In this document: positions 1-9,153 of the stretch, piece by piece
Numbering within the stretch: position 1 is the stretch's first letter
How the letters are laid out: each line of letters begins with the position of its first letter
Assembly (NCBI RefSeq): GCF_003352005.1
Contig: NZ_CP024848.1
Location: 3,047,001 to 3,111,000, forward strand
Length of the DNA stretch: 64,000 bases
Direction: 5' to 3'
Source: Oceanobacillus zhaokaii
GTDB lineage: Bacteria; Bacillota; Bacilli; Bacillales; Amphibacillaceae
Translations under genes and position numbers: made by a program
The notes under the pieces: model-generated
Database searches by the model: none
Told to the model about the DNA's origin: nothing
Seen by the model: the letters and a program-made list of their open reading frames with translations, nothing else

Positions 1-12
1 TGGATTCAAGGC

Positions 13-50
13 ATTCTTTAACTTAGCGTTTAAAGAATTTCTTTTTTTAA
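13..50. terminator. possible terminator hairpin
   Basis: ATTCTTTAA and TTAAAGAAT form a 9-bp stem around a 7-nt loop, followed on the plus strand by a T-rich run. It sits just past the stop of the first acyl-CoA ligase gene, so it may serve a gene outside the window or act in both directions. Confidence 0.35.
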
Positions 51-1705
51 TGATTCCCCTTTAGAATTCTCCGTAATATTTTTCCAGAGCTTGTTGCTGG
101 TAAACGTTCAAGAAACTCAACATACCGGGGATATTTATACGCAGCCATTTTTTCTTTAGACCACTCGATTATTTCATTCTCATTGACTTTATCTTTGTAT
201 TCATCCTTTAAGACAATATAGGCTTTCACAGTCTCCCCTCTTCTTTCATCTGGTACACCAATGATAGCTACTTGAGAGATTGCTTCATGATTACTCATTA
301 AAGTTTCAACGTCCTCGGGAAATACACTAAAACCTGACGACTTAATCATCTCTTTCAGCCGACCATTGAAGTACAGAAACCCATCTTCATCAAGTAATCC
401 GATATCACCTGTAAAAACCCAGCCATCTCTAAGCGTCTCCTCAGTTGCATCGGGACGATTTAAATATCCTTTAAACACTCCCGGGTTTTTTACTACAATT
501 TCCCCTTGCTCTCCTGGTAGTAAATCCTTACCTGTTTCAAAATCAACAATTCGGATTTCTGTATCATAAGTGGCAATTCCACATGTACCAAATTTTATGT
601 TGTCAATTGGCATAAAAGTATCACATGTGTGTGTTTCACTTAGTCCATAAGAAGCTTCTAAAAGTATGCAGCCATCTGTAAGTTTATTCCATGCTGTGGC
701 TAGAACTTGGTCAATTTTCATTCCAAAACTCGTTGCGAAGTTCAATTCAAGTGACGTCAAATTTCTTTTTTCAATCCCTGGATAATTTAGAATGGCAGCA
801 TTCATCGTAGCTATCGTATATATCTTATTTACTTTGTAGTCTTCGATAGCTTTTATCGCTACTTCCGTATCAAATCTTGTTAGTAAGATACATGTTGAGC
901 CACTATAAACAGGAATATTTACGCCCATTACCATTCCTGCAATGTGGCAAAGTGGCGCAGAAGCTAGTGTCTTATCCGCTTGTTCAATTTGGTATCCTTG
1001 AGCAGTTGCAGCAGTTTTAAACAGAGCATTTCCAAGAGTAAGCATTGCCGCCTTTGGTCTTCCGGTTGTTCCAGATGTAAATACCATAAGACCTACATCT
1101 TCCCAAATATCAAAATTATCTACCTTTGAAATTGGCTCGTTTGCATGAATAGCCTCTAATAAATCAAAATCACTATTGATTCTTTCGATAGTAGTTTTGA
1201 GTTCATTCGGCAATGGTAATGTCGGAATATCTGGAAGAAAATCAGCGTAATTCGTTGTAATAATATATTGAAGTGATGGCGTTTTTACTTTTATATTCTC
1301 AACTAGATGATACAATTCCTGACCTGCGATAACTGCTTTAATTTCCGCTTCATTAATGAAATACTCTAACTCAGATTCCTTATACATTGGATTTAGTGGC
1401 ACAACGATTGCACCAAGCATTTGAATGGCATAATGACCAATCAGGTATTGTGGACAATTCTGCATAAATAGAGCAATTCTATCACCTTTACTAACGCCCA
1501 GATTATAAAGAAACTGAGCGAAACAGCGTGTATTGTTGTTTAATTGACTCCATGTAATGTTATTTCCATAAAATACATATGCTGTTTGCCCCGGGCGCTC
1601 TAGAGCATTTTTCATTAAGTATTCATGCAATGGCTTTTCACCTAGACGGTATTTTAACGTATCCGGAACACCCTTTGGCCAACTTTTCTTTAATACGGAC
1701 CTCAC
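47..1705 (-). CDS. AMP-forming acyl-CoA ligase (1 of 3)
   Basis: Class I adenylate-forming enzyme that would activate a carboxylic acid to its CoA thioester through an acyl-AMP intermediate in the cytoplasm. The phosphate-binding loop FTSGTTGRPK lies near residues 209-218, followed by YGLSETH, GWVFTGDIG and the C-terminal SSGKILRR lysine motif. About 552 aa is normal for the family. A GTG at 1705 is chosen because AAGGAG lies 7 nt ahead of it; the ATG at 1711 almost touches the ribosome site. It is the last gene of a minus-strand operon with two related ligases and an enoyl-CoA hydratase. The chain length or structure of the substrate cannot be read from the sequence. Confidence 0.88.
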   Translation of the reverse strand: MRSVLKKSWPKGVPDTLKYRLGEKPLHEYLMKNALERPGQTAYVFYGNNITWSQLNNNTRCFAQFLYNLGVSKGDRIALFMQNCPQYLIGHYAIQMLGAIVVPLNPMYKESELEYFINEAEIKAVIAGQELYHLVENIKVKTPSLQYIITTNYADFLPDIPTLPLPNELKTTIERINSDFDLLEAIHANEPISKVDNFDIWEDVGLMVFTSGTTGRPKAAMLTLGNALFKTAATAQGYQIEQADKTLASAPLCHIAGMVMGVNIPVYSGSTCILLTRFDTEVAIKAIEDYKVNKIYTIATMNAAILNYPGIEKRNLTSLELNFATSFGMKIDQVLATAWNKLTDGCILLEASYGLSETHTCDTFMPIDNIKFGTCGIATYDTEIRIVDFETGKDLLPGEQGEIVVKNPGVFKGYLNRPDATEETLRDGWVFTGDIGLLDEDGFLYFNGRLKEMIKSSGFSVFPEDVETLMSNHEAISQVAIIGVPDERRGETVKAYIVLKDEYKDKVNENEIIEWSKEKMAAYKYPRYVEFLERLPATSSGKILRRILKGNH

Positions 1706-1781
1706 TATCATTCTCCTTCTTTCCTTATAAAGTGTGGCATTAAGGATCGAGCAAATTTTATTAACTTATTTTAAGAATAGT

Positions 1782-2561
1782 TTATTGATGAATAAATCTC
1801 GGCTCCCTTTTTTCAATAAAAGCCTGTACTCCTTCTTTTACATCATCCGTTTTGAAAACCTCCTCAAAAAGGGAAGCCTCTTTCTCAATTCCTTCTACTA
1901 AACTTAATTCTAACCCCTCGTCAACAGCTTGTTTAATTCTTGATAATGCTTGTAGGGATTTACTAGCAATTTGACGCGCCAGCTTTATTGCAGTTTCATA
2001 CGCCTCTCCAGTTGCAACAACATGGTTAACAAGGCCAATATTTTTTGCTTCTTTGGCTGTTATTGGTTCTCCTGTAAACATTAGTTCTTTTGCTTTTGCT
2101 TCACCTATCAATCTCGGCAATCTTTGTGTTCCGGCTCCTCCTGGAAAAAGACCTAGCTTTATTTCTGGAAAACCAATCATCGCTTGCTCTTCAACAATCC
2201 GAATATCACAAGTTAATGCTAACTCGCATCCTCCACCAAAGGTTAGTCCATCAAGTACTGCAATTGTTGGTTTTGGTAAATTATCCAAATCATTAAACAT
2301 TCGATGCATTACCATGACATCTTCCAACATCGTCGGATTACCCATCATACTTGGAAATTCCTTTATATCCGCACCAGCAATAAATGCTCGATCCCCGGCA
2401 GTAGTTAATAGTACACATACAACATCATTGTCTTCTTTTATTTCTAGAATGATATCTTTTAATTCTTCTTGTACTTGTTTTCCCAACACATTTAATGGTG
2501 GATTATCAATTTTAATAACAGCAATTCCTTCATCTTTTTTATATGAAACTAATTTTTCCAT
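1782..2561 (-). CDS. enoyl-CoA hydratase/isomerase (crotonase family)
   Basis: A 259-aa crotonase-fold protein expected to hydrate trans-2-enoyl-CoA to 3-hydroxyacyl-CoA in beta-oxidation. The oxyanion-hole segment GADIKEF, the GGGCELAL segment carrying the first catalytic Glu, and PEIKLGLFPGGAGTQRL carrying the second catalytic Glu are all present, so it is probably a true hydratase rather than a degenerate paralogue. It starts at an ATG behind GGAAGGGG. It lies between two acyl-CoA ligases on the same strand, with gaps of 76 and 77 bp, consistent with one catabolic operon acting on CoA esters. Confidence 0.9.
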   Translation of the reverse strand: MEKLVSYKKDEGIAVIKIDNPPLNVLGKQVQEELKDIILEIKEDNDVVCVLLTTAGDRAFIAGADIKEFPSMMGNPTMLEDVMVMHRMFNDLDNLPKPTIAVLDGLTFGGGCELALTCDIRIVEEQAMIGFPEIKLGLFPGGAGTQRLPRLIGEAKAKELMFTGEPITAKEAKNIGLVNHVVATGEAYETAIKLARQIASKSLQALSRIKQAVDEGLELSLVEGIEKEASLFEEVFKTDDVKEGVQAFIEKREPRFIHQ

Positions 2562-2638
2562 CGTTAATTATCCCCTTCCCTATAGTTGTACCAACCCATA
2601 CCTGTTTTTCTTCCAAGATCCCTGCTCTTACTAATACA

Positions 2639-4240
2639 TTAAACGGATTCATTCCTAATTGTCCGCCTTAATATCTTTCCAACACTTGTTTTAGGTAGTT
2701 CTTTCCTAAACTCAACAACTCTCGGAACCTTATATGCCGACATGTTCTTTCTACAATAAGCAATTAATTCTCGCTCATCACATTGCATATCCTCTTTTAA
2801 AACGACAACAGCTTTAACTGTTTCCCCACGATATGGATCAGGAATACCTACAACGACCGCTTCCTGTATAGCTGGATGTTCATAAATAATTTCTTCAACA
2901 TCGCGTGGATAAACATTGTAACCACTCGCAATAATTAAATCTTTTTTGCGATCAATAATAAAAAGATAGCCATCATCGTCCATATAAGCAATATCGCCTG
3001 TATAAAGCCAACCGTCTCGAAGTGCATAATCGGTTTCCTCTGGCATATTCCAATATCCCTTCATCACCTGTGGCCCTTTAATAATAACTTCACCAATTTC
3101 ACCTGATGGAAGTTCTCTTATACCCTCTTCCAAATCAACAATTTTATAACTGGTAGATGGAAGTCCAATTCCAACACTTCCTGGCTTTCTAATGCCAAAA
3201 GTCGGATTACAATGTGTTGACGGTGAACTCTCTGAAAGACCATATCCCTCTAATATCTTGGCACCAGTTTTCCCTTCAAATTTTCTAAGTATCTCAACGG
3301 GCATCGGTGCACTCCCACTGTTACAAATACGAATACTATCCAGACCATAAGCTTCTACCTTGGGATGGTTTATTAAAGCAATATACATAGTAGGAACCCC
3401 CGGGAATGACGTTGGTTGTACGTCTTTTATCGTTTGCAGAACTTCCTCCAGTTCAAATTTAGGCAGGATAAAGTTAGTAGCACCCGTATAAATAGGTAAA
3501 TTCATGGCTGACGTCATTCCATATACATGAAAAAATGGGATAACGGTAAGGAAGCGTTCTTTCCCGAGTTCAATTATTTCTTTAAAAAACTCGTAAGTTT
3601 GGATTACATTTGCAAACAGATTTTTATGAGTTAGCATAGCTCCTTTTGAACGTCCTGTAGTGCCTCCCGTATATTGTAAAACCGCTATATCTTCAGATGG
3701 ATTAATATCAGCTTGATCAGGTAACTTCCTTGCCTTTTTTAAAAATTCATTAAAACCAATTGCCATACTGTCTTCCGTATCTCTACCTTCTAAATTCACT
3801 TTTATCACTTGTCTAACAGAAGTATTGTCGATAATCTGATTTAGAACCGGTAACAAGGGCTCGAAAATAATAATTGATTCGGCTCCTGAATCATTCAAAA
3901 TATATTCGAGTTCTTTGTCCACAAGCATTGGATTAAGTTGAGTTACAATTCCACCAGCCTGCAAAATACCAAAATAACTTACAGCATATTGTGGGCAATT
4001 AGGTAGCATAATTGCCACTCTTTCTCCTTTCTTAAATCCTTCCTGCTGCAGTACAGAGGTAAAAGAATCTACCATTTCGCCAAGTTTCTTATAAGTAATT
4101 TCGTTTCCATAAAAATATAATGCTACTTTATCTTCATATAGTGGGATTGCTTCTTTTAACATCTGAGGAAGTGATTTATTAGGTATCTTTAATTCCTTCT
4201 CTATGTGTTCCGGGTAATGCTTCAGCCATATTTTTTTCAT
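2639..4240 (-). CDS. AMP-forming acyl-CoA ligase (2 of 3), long-chain type
   Basis: A 533-aa adenylate-forming acyl-CoA synthetase. The P-loop-like YTGGTTGRSKGAM, the A5 motif YGLSESSP, YTGDIAYMDDDGY, the hinge DRKKDLII and the C-terminal SVGKILRR lysine motif are visible. Motif style is close to FadD/LcfB long-chain ligases, but substrate is inferred. The ATG at 4240 follows GGGAGGAATAATTT. The 242-bp gap upstream is the largest in this gene run and holds a cre-like box and an inverted repeat, so a secondary promoter may start here. Confidence 0.9.
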   Translation of the reverse strand: MKKIWLKHYPEHIEKELKIPNKSLPQMLKEAIPLYEDKVALYFYGNEITYKKLGEMVDSFTSVLQQEGFKKGERVAIMLPNCPQYAVSYFGILQAGGIVTQLNPMLVDKELEYILNDSGAESIIIFEPLLPVLNQIIDNTSVRQVIKVNLEGRDTEDSMAIGFNEFLKKARKLPDQADINPSEDIAVLQYTGGTTGRSKGAMLTHKNLFANVIQTYEFFKEIIELGKERFLTVIPFFHVYGMTSAMNLPIYTGATNFILPKFELEEVLQTIKDVQPTSFPGVPTMYIALINHPKVEAYGLDSIRICNSGSAPMPVEILRKFEGKTGAKILEGYGLSESSPSTHCNPTFGIRKPGSVGIGLPSTSYKIVDLEEGIRELPSGEIGEVIIKGPQVMKGYWNMPEETDYALRDGWLYTGDIAYMDDDGYLFIIDRKKDLIIASGYNVYPRDVEEIIYEHPAIQEAVVVGIPDPYRGETVKAVVVLKEDMQCDERELIAYCRKNMSAYKVPRVVEFRKELPKTSVGKILRRTIRNESV

Positions 4241-4274
4241 AAATTATTCCTCCCAGAAAGGACTTTCGGATTTA

Positions 4275-4288
4275 AGATAGCGCTTACA
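4275..4288. promoter_or_regulatory. weak cre-like box (CcpA)
   Basis: AGATAGCGCTTACA matches the cre consensus TGWAANCGNTNWCA with two mismatches and lies about 35 bp upstream of the second ligase start. Catabolite control of a fatty-acid type operon would make sense, but the match is imperfect. Confidence 0.35.
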
Positions 4289-4337
4289 ATTACCTTTTCA
4301 AAATAAATAATATGAACGTTATCTAAGTTAGAGGTGA

Positions 4338-4361
4338 AACGTTTGTTCGATAACAAATGTT
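4338..4361. repeat. 10-bp inverted repeat in ligase intergenic gap
   Basis: AACGTTTGTT and AACAAATGTT pair as 10-bp arms (one G-T wobble) around CGAT. No T-run follows on either strand, so an operator is more likely than a terminator. The flanking 4241-4482 gap holds no open gene. Confidence 0.4.
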
Positions 4362-4482
4362 GAGCTGATATAGTATGACGCTTTAGCTCAAGTATATTAC
4401 GTTCAAAAACATGAGTTGAATGGATCTCTCCCAAGTTAACCAATTCTTGAAATTATATAATCCTAACGTTTAAATGGAATAA

Positions 4483-6129
4483 TTAACTATTTTGTAATTT
4501 TCTCCATAGTATTTTACCACTGGTTGTAGTAGGAAAAGTTTTCGTAAATTCTATAATCCGTGGATATTTGTATGCGGCAATTTGGTTCCTAGACCATTCC
4601 ATAATCTCGTTTTCCGTTATCTTGCCAATAAAATCATCTTTCAAAATAATAAACGCCTTGACGGTCTCTCCTCTTTTTACATCTGGAGCGCTAACTACAC
4701 ATGCCTGTTGTACCGCTGGATGCTTATATAAAATAGACTCAATCTCGGTTGGCCATACCTTAAATCCAGAAGCATTAATCATCCGTTTTAAGCGATCTAC
4801 CAGAAAAAAGTAACCTTCTTCATCCATTTTCGCTATGTCACCTGTACGGAAAAACAGTTTTCCATCTAGCTCGACATGTGATTCTTTATTTTCCTCATCT
4901 CGATTGTAATAACCTGAAAAAACCTGAGGACCATTCACTATAAGCTCGCCTTCTTCATTTATACCAAGCTCATTTCCTGTAACAAGATCGATTATTCTAG
5001 CATCCACATCAAAGGAAGGTATCCCTAAACATTGCAATTTCGGTCGGTTTGGAGGATTGAAATGCGTATGGGAAATTGTTTCTGACAAACCATACCCCTC
5101 TATATACCTTAATCCTATTCGTTCATATAATTGTTCACCAACTGCTGCTGGAAGTGGTGCTCCACCTCCTCCTATCGTTCGTAATGAAGATAAGTCATAA
5201 TTATCTAATTTAGGATTTGATAAAAAGTCAATTAACATGGTACTAATATTAATCCAATGGGAACAACCATACTCCTCCATCATCTCGGCTGCATAATCAC
5301 GATCCCACCGTGTCATCATTACAATCGTACTTCCCGATAAAATAGGAGCTAATGCACTATGGATTAATCCTGTTACATGAAATAGCGGTAAGGTTAGTAA
5401 TGTTACAGTATCAGCAGTAACATTTAACCATAAAGCACCTCCAACTGTATTTGCCTGAAGCGTATTATTTGGGTGTACACATCCTTTTGGGATCCCAGTT
5501 GTACCCGATGTGTATGGTATTACAGCAATATCATCGTTTAAACCATTGTAATAATCAGCCTGATATGCCTCGCTCAATGCATTACTCCATGAAATATCTT
5601 CAGAGAGCGGTTGTGGTTTTTCGATTACTTCTGTTGGGAAATTATTGGTTACTTTATTTTTGTCTATATATTCCGAGTACGTTGCAACTATAATGTTTTT
5701 CAGAGTCGTATCTTTTTTAAGTGGCTTCACTTTATCATATAGTTCCTGTCCAACCAGTGCATGTTTAATTTCGCAATCGTTGACATAAAATGCTATATCT
5801 TTTGTCGTGCTCATTGGATTTATTGGAATAACTATTGCTCTTAATCGTAAAATAGCAAAAAAACTTATTAGATATTGTGGGGAATTTTGCATAAGCAATA
5901 GTATTCTGTCTTGCTTTTCTATGCCTAATGACTTTTCTAAGTATCCGGCCAGTATTTCCACTTCCTCAAGGAGCTGCTTGTAAGTAATTGACTTCCCATA
6001 ATAATAAATAGAAGTTTTATCTGGATATCTCTTAGCAGATATCACTAAATTATCATATATTGTTGTCTGCGGAACTGTTAACGATTTAGATAAACTAGAT
6101 GGCCAAAACTCAAAGTGATTAGTATTCAT
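4483..6129 (-). CDS. AMP-forming acyl-CoA ligase (3 of 3)
   Basis: A 548-aa class I adenylate-forming enzyme. It shows YTSGTTGIPKGCVHP as the nucleotide-binding loop, EGYGLSETISHTH as the A5 motif, FRTGDIAKMDEEGYFF, the hinge VDRLKRMINASG and the C-terminal TSGKILWRKL motif. It is closer in style to the ligase at 47-1705 than to the middle one. The ATG follows AGGAGTGTGTAATCA. Together with the two other ligases and a hydratase it forms a CoA-ester catabolic unit; three ligases suggest a range of acids or a stepwise pathway. Confidence 0.88.
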   Translation of the reverse strand: MNTNHFEFWPSSLSKSLTVPQTTIYDNLVISAKRYPDKTSIYYYGKSITYKQLLEEVEILAGYLEKSLGIEKQDRILLLMQNSPQYLISFFAILRLRAIVIPINPMSTTKDIAFYVNDCEIKHALVGQELYDKVKPLKKDTTLKNIIVATYSEYIDKNKVTNNFPTEVIEKPQPLSEDISWSNALSEAYQADYYNGLNDDIAVIPYTSGTTGIPKGCVHPNNTLQANTVGGALWLNVTADTVTLLTLPLFHVTGLIHSALAPILSGSTIVMMTRWDRDYAAEMMEEYGCSHWINISTMLIDFLSNPKLDNYDLSSLRTIGGGGAPLPAAVGEQLYERIGLRYIEGYGLSETISHTHFNPPNRPKLQCLGIPSFDVDARIIDLVTGNELGINEEGELIVNGPQVFSGYYNRDEENKESHVELDGKLFFRTGDIAKMDEEGYFFLVDRLKRMINASGFKVWPTEIESILYKHPAVQQACVVSAPDVKRGETVKAFIILKDDFIGKITENEIMEWSRNQIAAYKYPRIIEFTKTFPTTTSGKILWRKLQNS

Positions 6130-6175
6130 TGATTACACACTCCTATCAATTGACTAGAATGTAACGTTTCTTTCC

Positions 6176-7150
6176 TTATGGGAGCAAGATGAGTTTTCCT
6201 TTTGTTTCCCTTCCCTGCAGTTTCCGATGAACAAGGGCAGCATCTGTTAATGGATATGTTCCACCAATTATAAGTTCCAGCTCTTCATTATTCATATAGG
6301 TTAAAAGTTCCTGTAAACTCTCCTGATATAGTCTTGGTTTACTCATGATTTTTGGTAGGAAAAATCCTATTATGGACTGGTTACGCTTCATTAAAGTTCT
6401 TGGATAAAATTCCGATTGTATTCCACTTGCCACGCCATAAATTATGAGGCGACCAAAGGGTGCTAAGCATCTTACTGTCTTATTAAATATATCACCACCT
6501 ACCATTTCAAGTGCTACATCTACTCCTTTACCATCTGTCAATTCAACAACTTTCTTCTCCCATCCGTCCTCAGTATAATTGACAAGATGGTCCGCACCTA
6601 GTTTCTTCGCTAAGGATAGCTTCTCCTCGGTACTAGCTGTAGCAATCACTTTTCCAGCACCGAACCGTTTTGCAAGTTGTACGGCTATTGATCCAACCCC
6701 ACCAGCTGCAGCATGAACGAGCACTGTTTCTCCTTCTTCCAATCTACCCATGGTTTTTAAGATATGATAGGCACTTAATCCTTGGAGTGGTAATGCAACA
6801 GCTTTTTCGAAAGATATGTTAATTGGAATAGGAATCAACTTATTTGCATTTACAGCTGCATATTCTGCATAGCCTCCTGAACCAATTAATGTTACAACCC
6901 GCATCCCCTTTTCAACACCTTGAACATGCTCGCCAACTTCCTCTACAACTCCAGCAATTTCTGCACCTGGGATAAAAGGTAAAGACGTAGGTACAACATA
7001 ATTTCCTTCACGTCTTGCTGTATCAGCGTAATTCACACCGATTGCTTTTACCTTTATTAAAACTTCATCGTCATTAAAGGATGGTTTTTCCATTTCGACG
7101 ATTTCCAGCACTTCCGGTCCACCGAATTCTTTAAATTGAATTCCTCTCAT
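6176..7150 (-). CDS. quinone oxidoreductase-like MDR family reductase
   Basis: A medium-chain dehydrogenase/reductase of about 324 aa lacking the structural zinc loop, as in NADPH:quinone oxidoreductases and enoyl reductases. The nucleotide-binding segment AAAGGVGSIAVQLAK sits near residue 150 after an N-terminal GroES-like domain with PGAEIAGVVEEVG. The ATG at 7150 is preferred because AAGGGGATT lies 8-9 nt upstream. It lies between the phosphatase and the third ligase, so it probably reduces or oxidises a CoA-ester or ketone intermediate. The true substrate is unknown. Confidence 0.8.
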   Translation of the reverse strand: MRGIQFKEFGGPEVLEIVEMEKPSFNDDEVLIKVKAIGVNYADTARREGNYVVPTSLPFIPGAEIAGVVEEVGEHVQGVEKGMRVVTLIGSGGYAEYAAVNANKLIPIPINISFEKAVALPLQGLSAYHILKTMGRLEEGETVLVHAAAGGVGSIAVQLAKRFGAGKVIATASTEEKLSLAKKLGADHLVNYTEDGWEKKVVELTDGKGVDVALEMVGGDIFNKTVRCLAPFGRLIIYGVASGIQSEFYPRTLMKRNQSIIGFFLPKIMSKPRLYQESLQELLTYMNNEELELIIGGTYPLTDAALVHRKLQGRETKGKLILLP

Positions 7151-7175
7151 CACTTCAATCCCCTTCTAAATGTTA

Positions 7176-7931
7176 CTATTTTTCCTTACTAGCTTCTATT
7201 TTTTCCAAAACAACTGTCCTTCCGTCCAGTAATATTGGAATGATTGTCAATATCCCCTTCTGGCTGACATACGTAAGGTCATCCTGAAGATTATAGGTAT
7301 TTAGCATTCGCCCTACTCGGGAATCACTTAATACACTTAGTCCATCTTCAGATGTATTTTCATAGAATAATTTTGCTGCCATTGAGCTATCTGTTAAGTC
7401 AACATTATTAACACCATATTCTTTTACGAGTTGTTCAATAAAATAACCGGCTCCATAAAAATCCTCCACGCAAAATTGGTTCGATGATCCAGAGCAAACA
7501 ACAACTATTGTTTCACCATCATAGATTTCTATTATTCGTTTACTTACGGCCACGCTATTTAATAATGAAGCAATATAGACTTGTTTTGCTGTGGCTGACT
7601 TTCGAATAGCAACGGTCCCATTTGTAGTAGAAAGTATGACAGTTTTATCCTTCACTTGATTTTTCAAGGAGGAAGGGGCAGGATTCAAAAAACCGTCTAT
7701 TGTTATGCCGTTATATTCTCCGACAAGCACAATATCCTCTTGTAAGTAATCCCTCGCTGTCAGTACAGCTTCAGCCTCATCCATAACTGGAATTACTTGT
7801 TTTGCCCCATAATCCAAACACGAAGTAATGGTTGATGTAGCAAGTAACACATCAAATACGACTGCGATTTTATCTTCATTCATTTGTACTGTATCAATCT
7901 CTTCTTTTTTTAGAAGGAGATGAATTTTCAT
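7176..7931 (-). CDS. 2-phosphosulfolactate phosphatase family (ComB/YitC-like)
   Basis: A 251-aa protein with ComB family features: VVFDVLLATSTITSCLDYGA near the N-terminus, LVGEYNGITIDGFLNPAP and VILSTTNGTVAI. Characterised members dephosphorylate 2-phospho-3-sulfolactate in coenzyme M or spore sulfolactate synthesis, in partnership with a ComA-type synthase. No ComA homologue is seen here. The gene ends 4 bp from the kinase gene stop side and is co-directional with it, so it may act on a phosphorylated intermediate of this catabolic operon instead. That role is inference. Confidence 0.75.
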   Translation of the reverse strand: MKIHLLLKKEEIDTVQMNEDKIAVVFDVLLATSTITSCLDYGAKQVIPVMDEAEAVLTARDYLQEDIVLVGEYNGITIDGFLNPAPSSLKNQVKDKTVILSTTNGTVAIRKSATAKQVYIASLLNSVAVSKRIIEIYDGETIVVVCSGSSNQFCVEDFYGAGYFIEQLVKEYGVNNVDLTDSSMAAKLFYENTSEDGLSVLSDSRVGRMLNTYNLQDDLTYVSQKGILTIIPILLDGRTVVLEKIEASKEK

Positions 7932-7935
7932 CGTA

Positions 7936-9003
7936 TCACATCCCCTTAGTAGAATTTAATGCATAATGAATGAGGATCGCTGTATATTGATTTAATTGCG
8001 CGAATCTCGGGTCATTTGTCTGTCCTTTATAATATCGGTAATAAATTTGCTGACAAATTACCGCAAGTTTAAAGTATGCGAAAGTAAGATAAAAATGGAT
8101 GGATGATACGTCCCTACCACTTTTTCTCGCATACGTTTCCAAGAATTGCTCACGTGAAAAAAAGCCACCAATCGTTGTTACGGATGGTTTACCAATCCCC
8201 TTTTTCAACTGCTCAGGATCATCTGGCTGGGTCCAGTAGGCTAAAGCAACACCTAGGTCTGCCAAAGGGTCACCAACGGTCGTCATTTCCCAATCAAACA
8301 ATCCAACCATCTCACTAAAGTCTTCTGAAAACATCGCATTATTTAATTTATAATCATAATGAATAATTGCTGGATTAGGAGAAATAGGAATATTTTCTTG
8401 CATCCATTTTGTTAATTGATCTACTCCATGAATATTATCCGTTTTAGAAAGTTCATAACGTTTAATCCAGCCATCTACCTGCCGTTTCATAAATCCAGTT
8501 GGCTTCGAAATATTCAATAGTTCTGTCTTCGTATAATCAATTTGATGTAATTCTACTAATTTATCTACCATTAACTCCGAAATTTTCTGTCCTAGCAAGT
8601 TATCATAAATTACCCCATTAGGAAACTCCGTATCGATTACAATTCCTTTTCTTCGCTCCATTATAAAAAAACGGCTACCTACAATCGTATTATCTTCAGA
8701 ATAATGATAGGCTTTAGGTGCTGTTTGATAAAATGGATTCAAACTCGTTAATATTCTAAACTCCCTTTCCATATCATGCGATTTGGGGGCAACGGGACCT
8801 AAAGGAGGGCGGCGTAATACCGCTTCCCAGGACTTAACTCGTAATAGATAGGTGAGGTTTGAATGTCCTGCCCCAAATTGTTCTATTTCCAACTGCCCAT
8901 TTGGAACATTAGGGAGATTTTCTCTAATGTAATGAAGCAGCGTTTTCTTATCGAGTTCCTCTCCTTCACGAACATTTATCGTATCGCTATACGAAAATTT
9001 CAC
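7936..9003 (-). CDS. APH-fold phosphotransferase (ACAD10/11 or LvaA-like kinase)
   Basis: Aminoglycoside-phosphotransferase fold kinase, about 355 aa. The catalytic loop HYDYKLNN gives Asp217 and Asn222, and LFDWEMTTVGDPLADLG supplies the metal-binding Asp237. The N-terminal GAGHSNLTYLL and VLRRPP segments are typical of the acyl-CoA-associated branch rather than of antibiotic kinases. GTG at 9003 is chosen because AGGAGGT lies in front of it; the upstream ATG at 9021 overlaps that ribosome site. Related kinases phosphorylate 4-hydroxyacyl-CoA in levulinate use and in animal ACAD10/11. It heads the ligase operon, directly below a palindromic operator. Confidence 0.82.
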   Translation of the reverse strand: MKFSYSDTINVREGEELDKKTLLHYIRENLPNVPNGQLEIEQFGAGHSNLTYLLRVKSWEAVLRRPPLGPVAPKSHDMEREFRILTSLNPFYQTAPKAYHYSEDNTIVGSRFFIMERRKGIVIDTEFPNGVIYDNLLGQKISELMVDKLVELHQIDYTKTELLNISKPTGFMKRQVDGWIKRYELSKTDNIHGVDQLTKWMQENIPISPNPAIIHYDYKLNNAMFSEDFSEMVGLFDWEMTTVGDPLADLGVALAYWTQPDDPEQLKKGIGKPSVTTIGGFFSREQFLETYARKSGRDVSSIHFYLTFAYFKLAVICQQIYYRYYKGQTNDPRFAQLNQYTAILIHYALNSTKGM

Positions 9004-9081
9004 TTTTTTACCTCCTGCCATATTTCTCTATATTAAATAAGCATTATACATAGCAGTCGAACAATATCCTTCTGTCCACAG

Positions 9082-9097
9082 TACTATCCGGATAGTA
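9082..9097. promoter_or_regulatory. perfect 16-bp palindromic operator, probable TetR site
   Basis: TACTATCCGGATAGTA is a perfect palindrome about 80 bp upstream of the kinase start and next to the TetR gene. The 14 bases CCGGATAGTATGTT recur exactly upstream of the acyl-CoA dehydrogenase at 11836-11849. Two shared sites at the two operon heads fit a local repressor. Confidence 0.7.
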
Positions 9098-9125
9098 TGT
9101 TAAGACTATTCAGTTAATTAAATAT

Positions 9126-9153
9126 GTATTACTATCACTTAAGATAGTAATAC
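9126..9153 (-). terminator. inverted repeat at the end of the tetR gene
   Basis: GTATTACTATC and GATAGTAATAC are perfect 11-bp arms around a 6-nt loop, overlapping the tetR stop codon. The tail on the minus strand is only moderately T-rich, so this may be a weak terminator or a second regulator site. Confidence 0.45.

Noticed and set aside
2053..2634. 193-codon plus-strand frame opposite the enoyl-CoA hydratase
   Set aside because: Shadow of the crotonase gene; composition is serine- and proline-rich as expected for an antisense frame.
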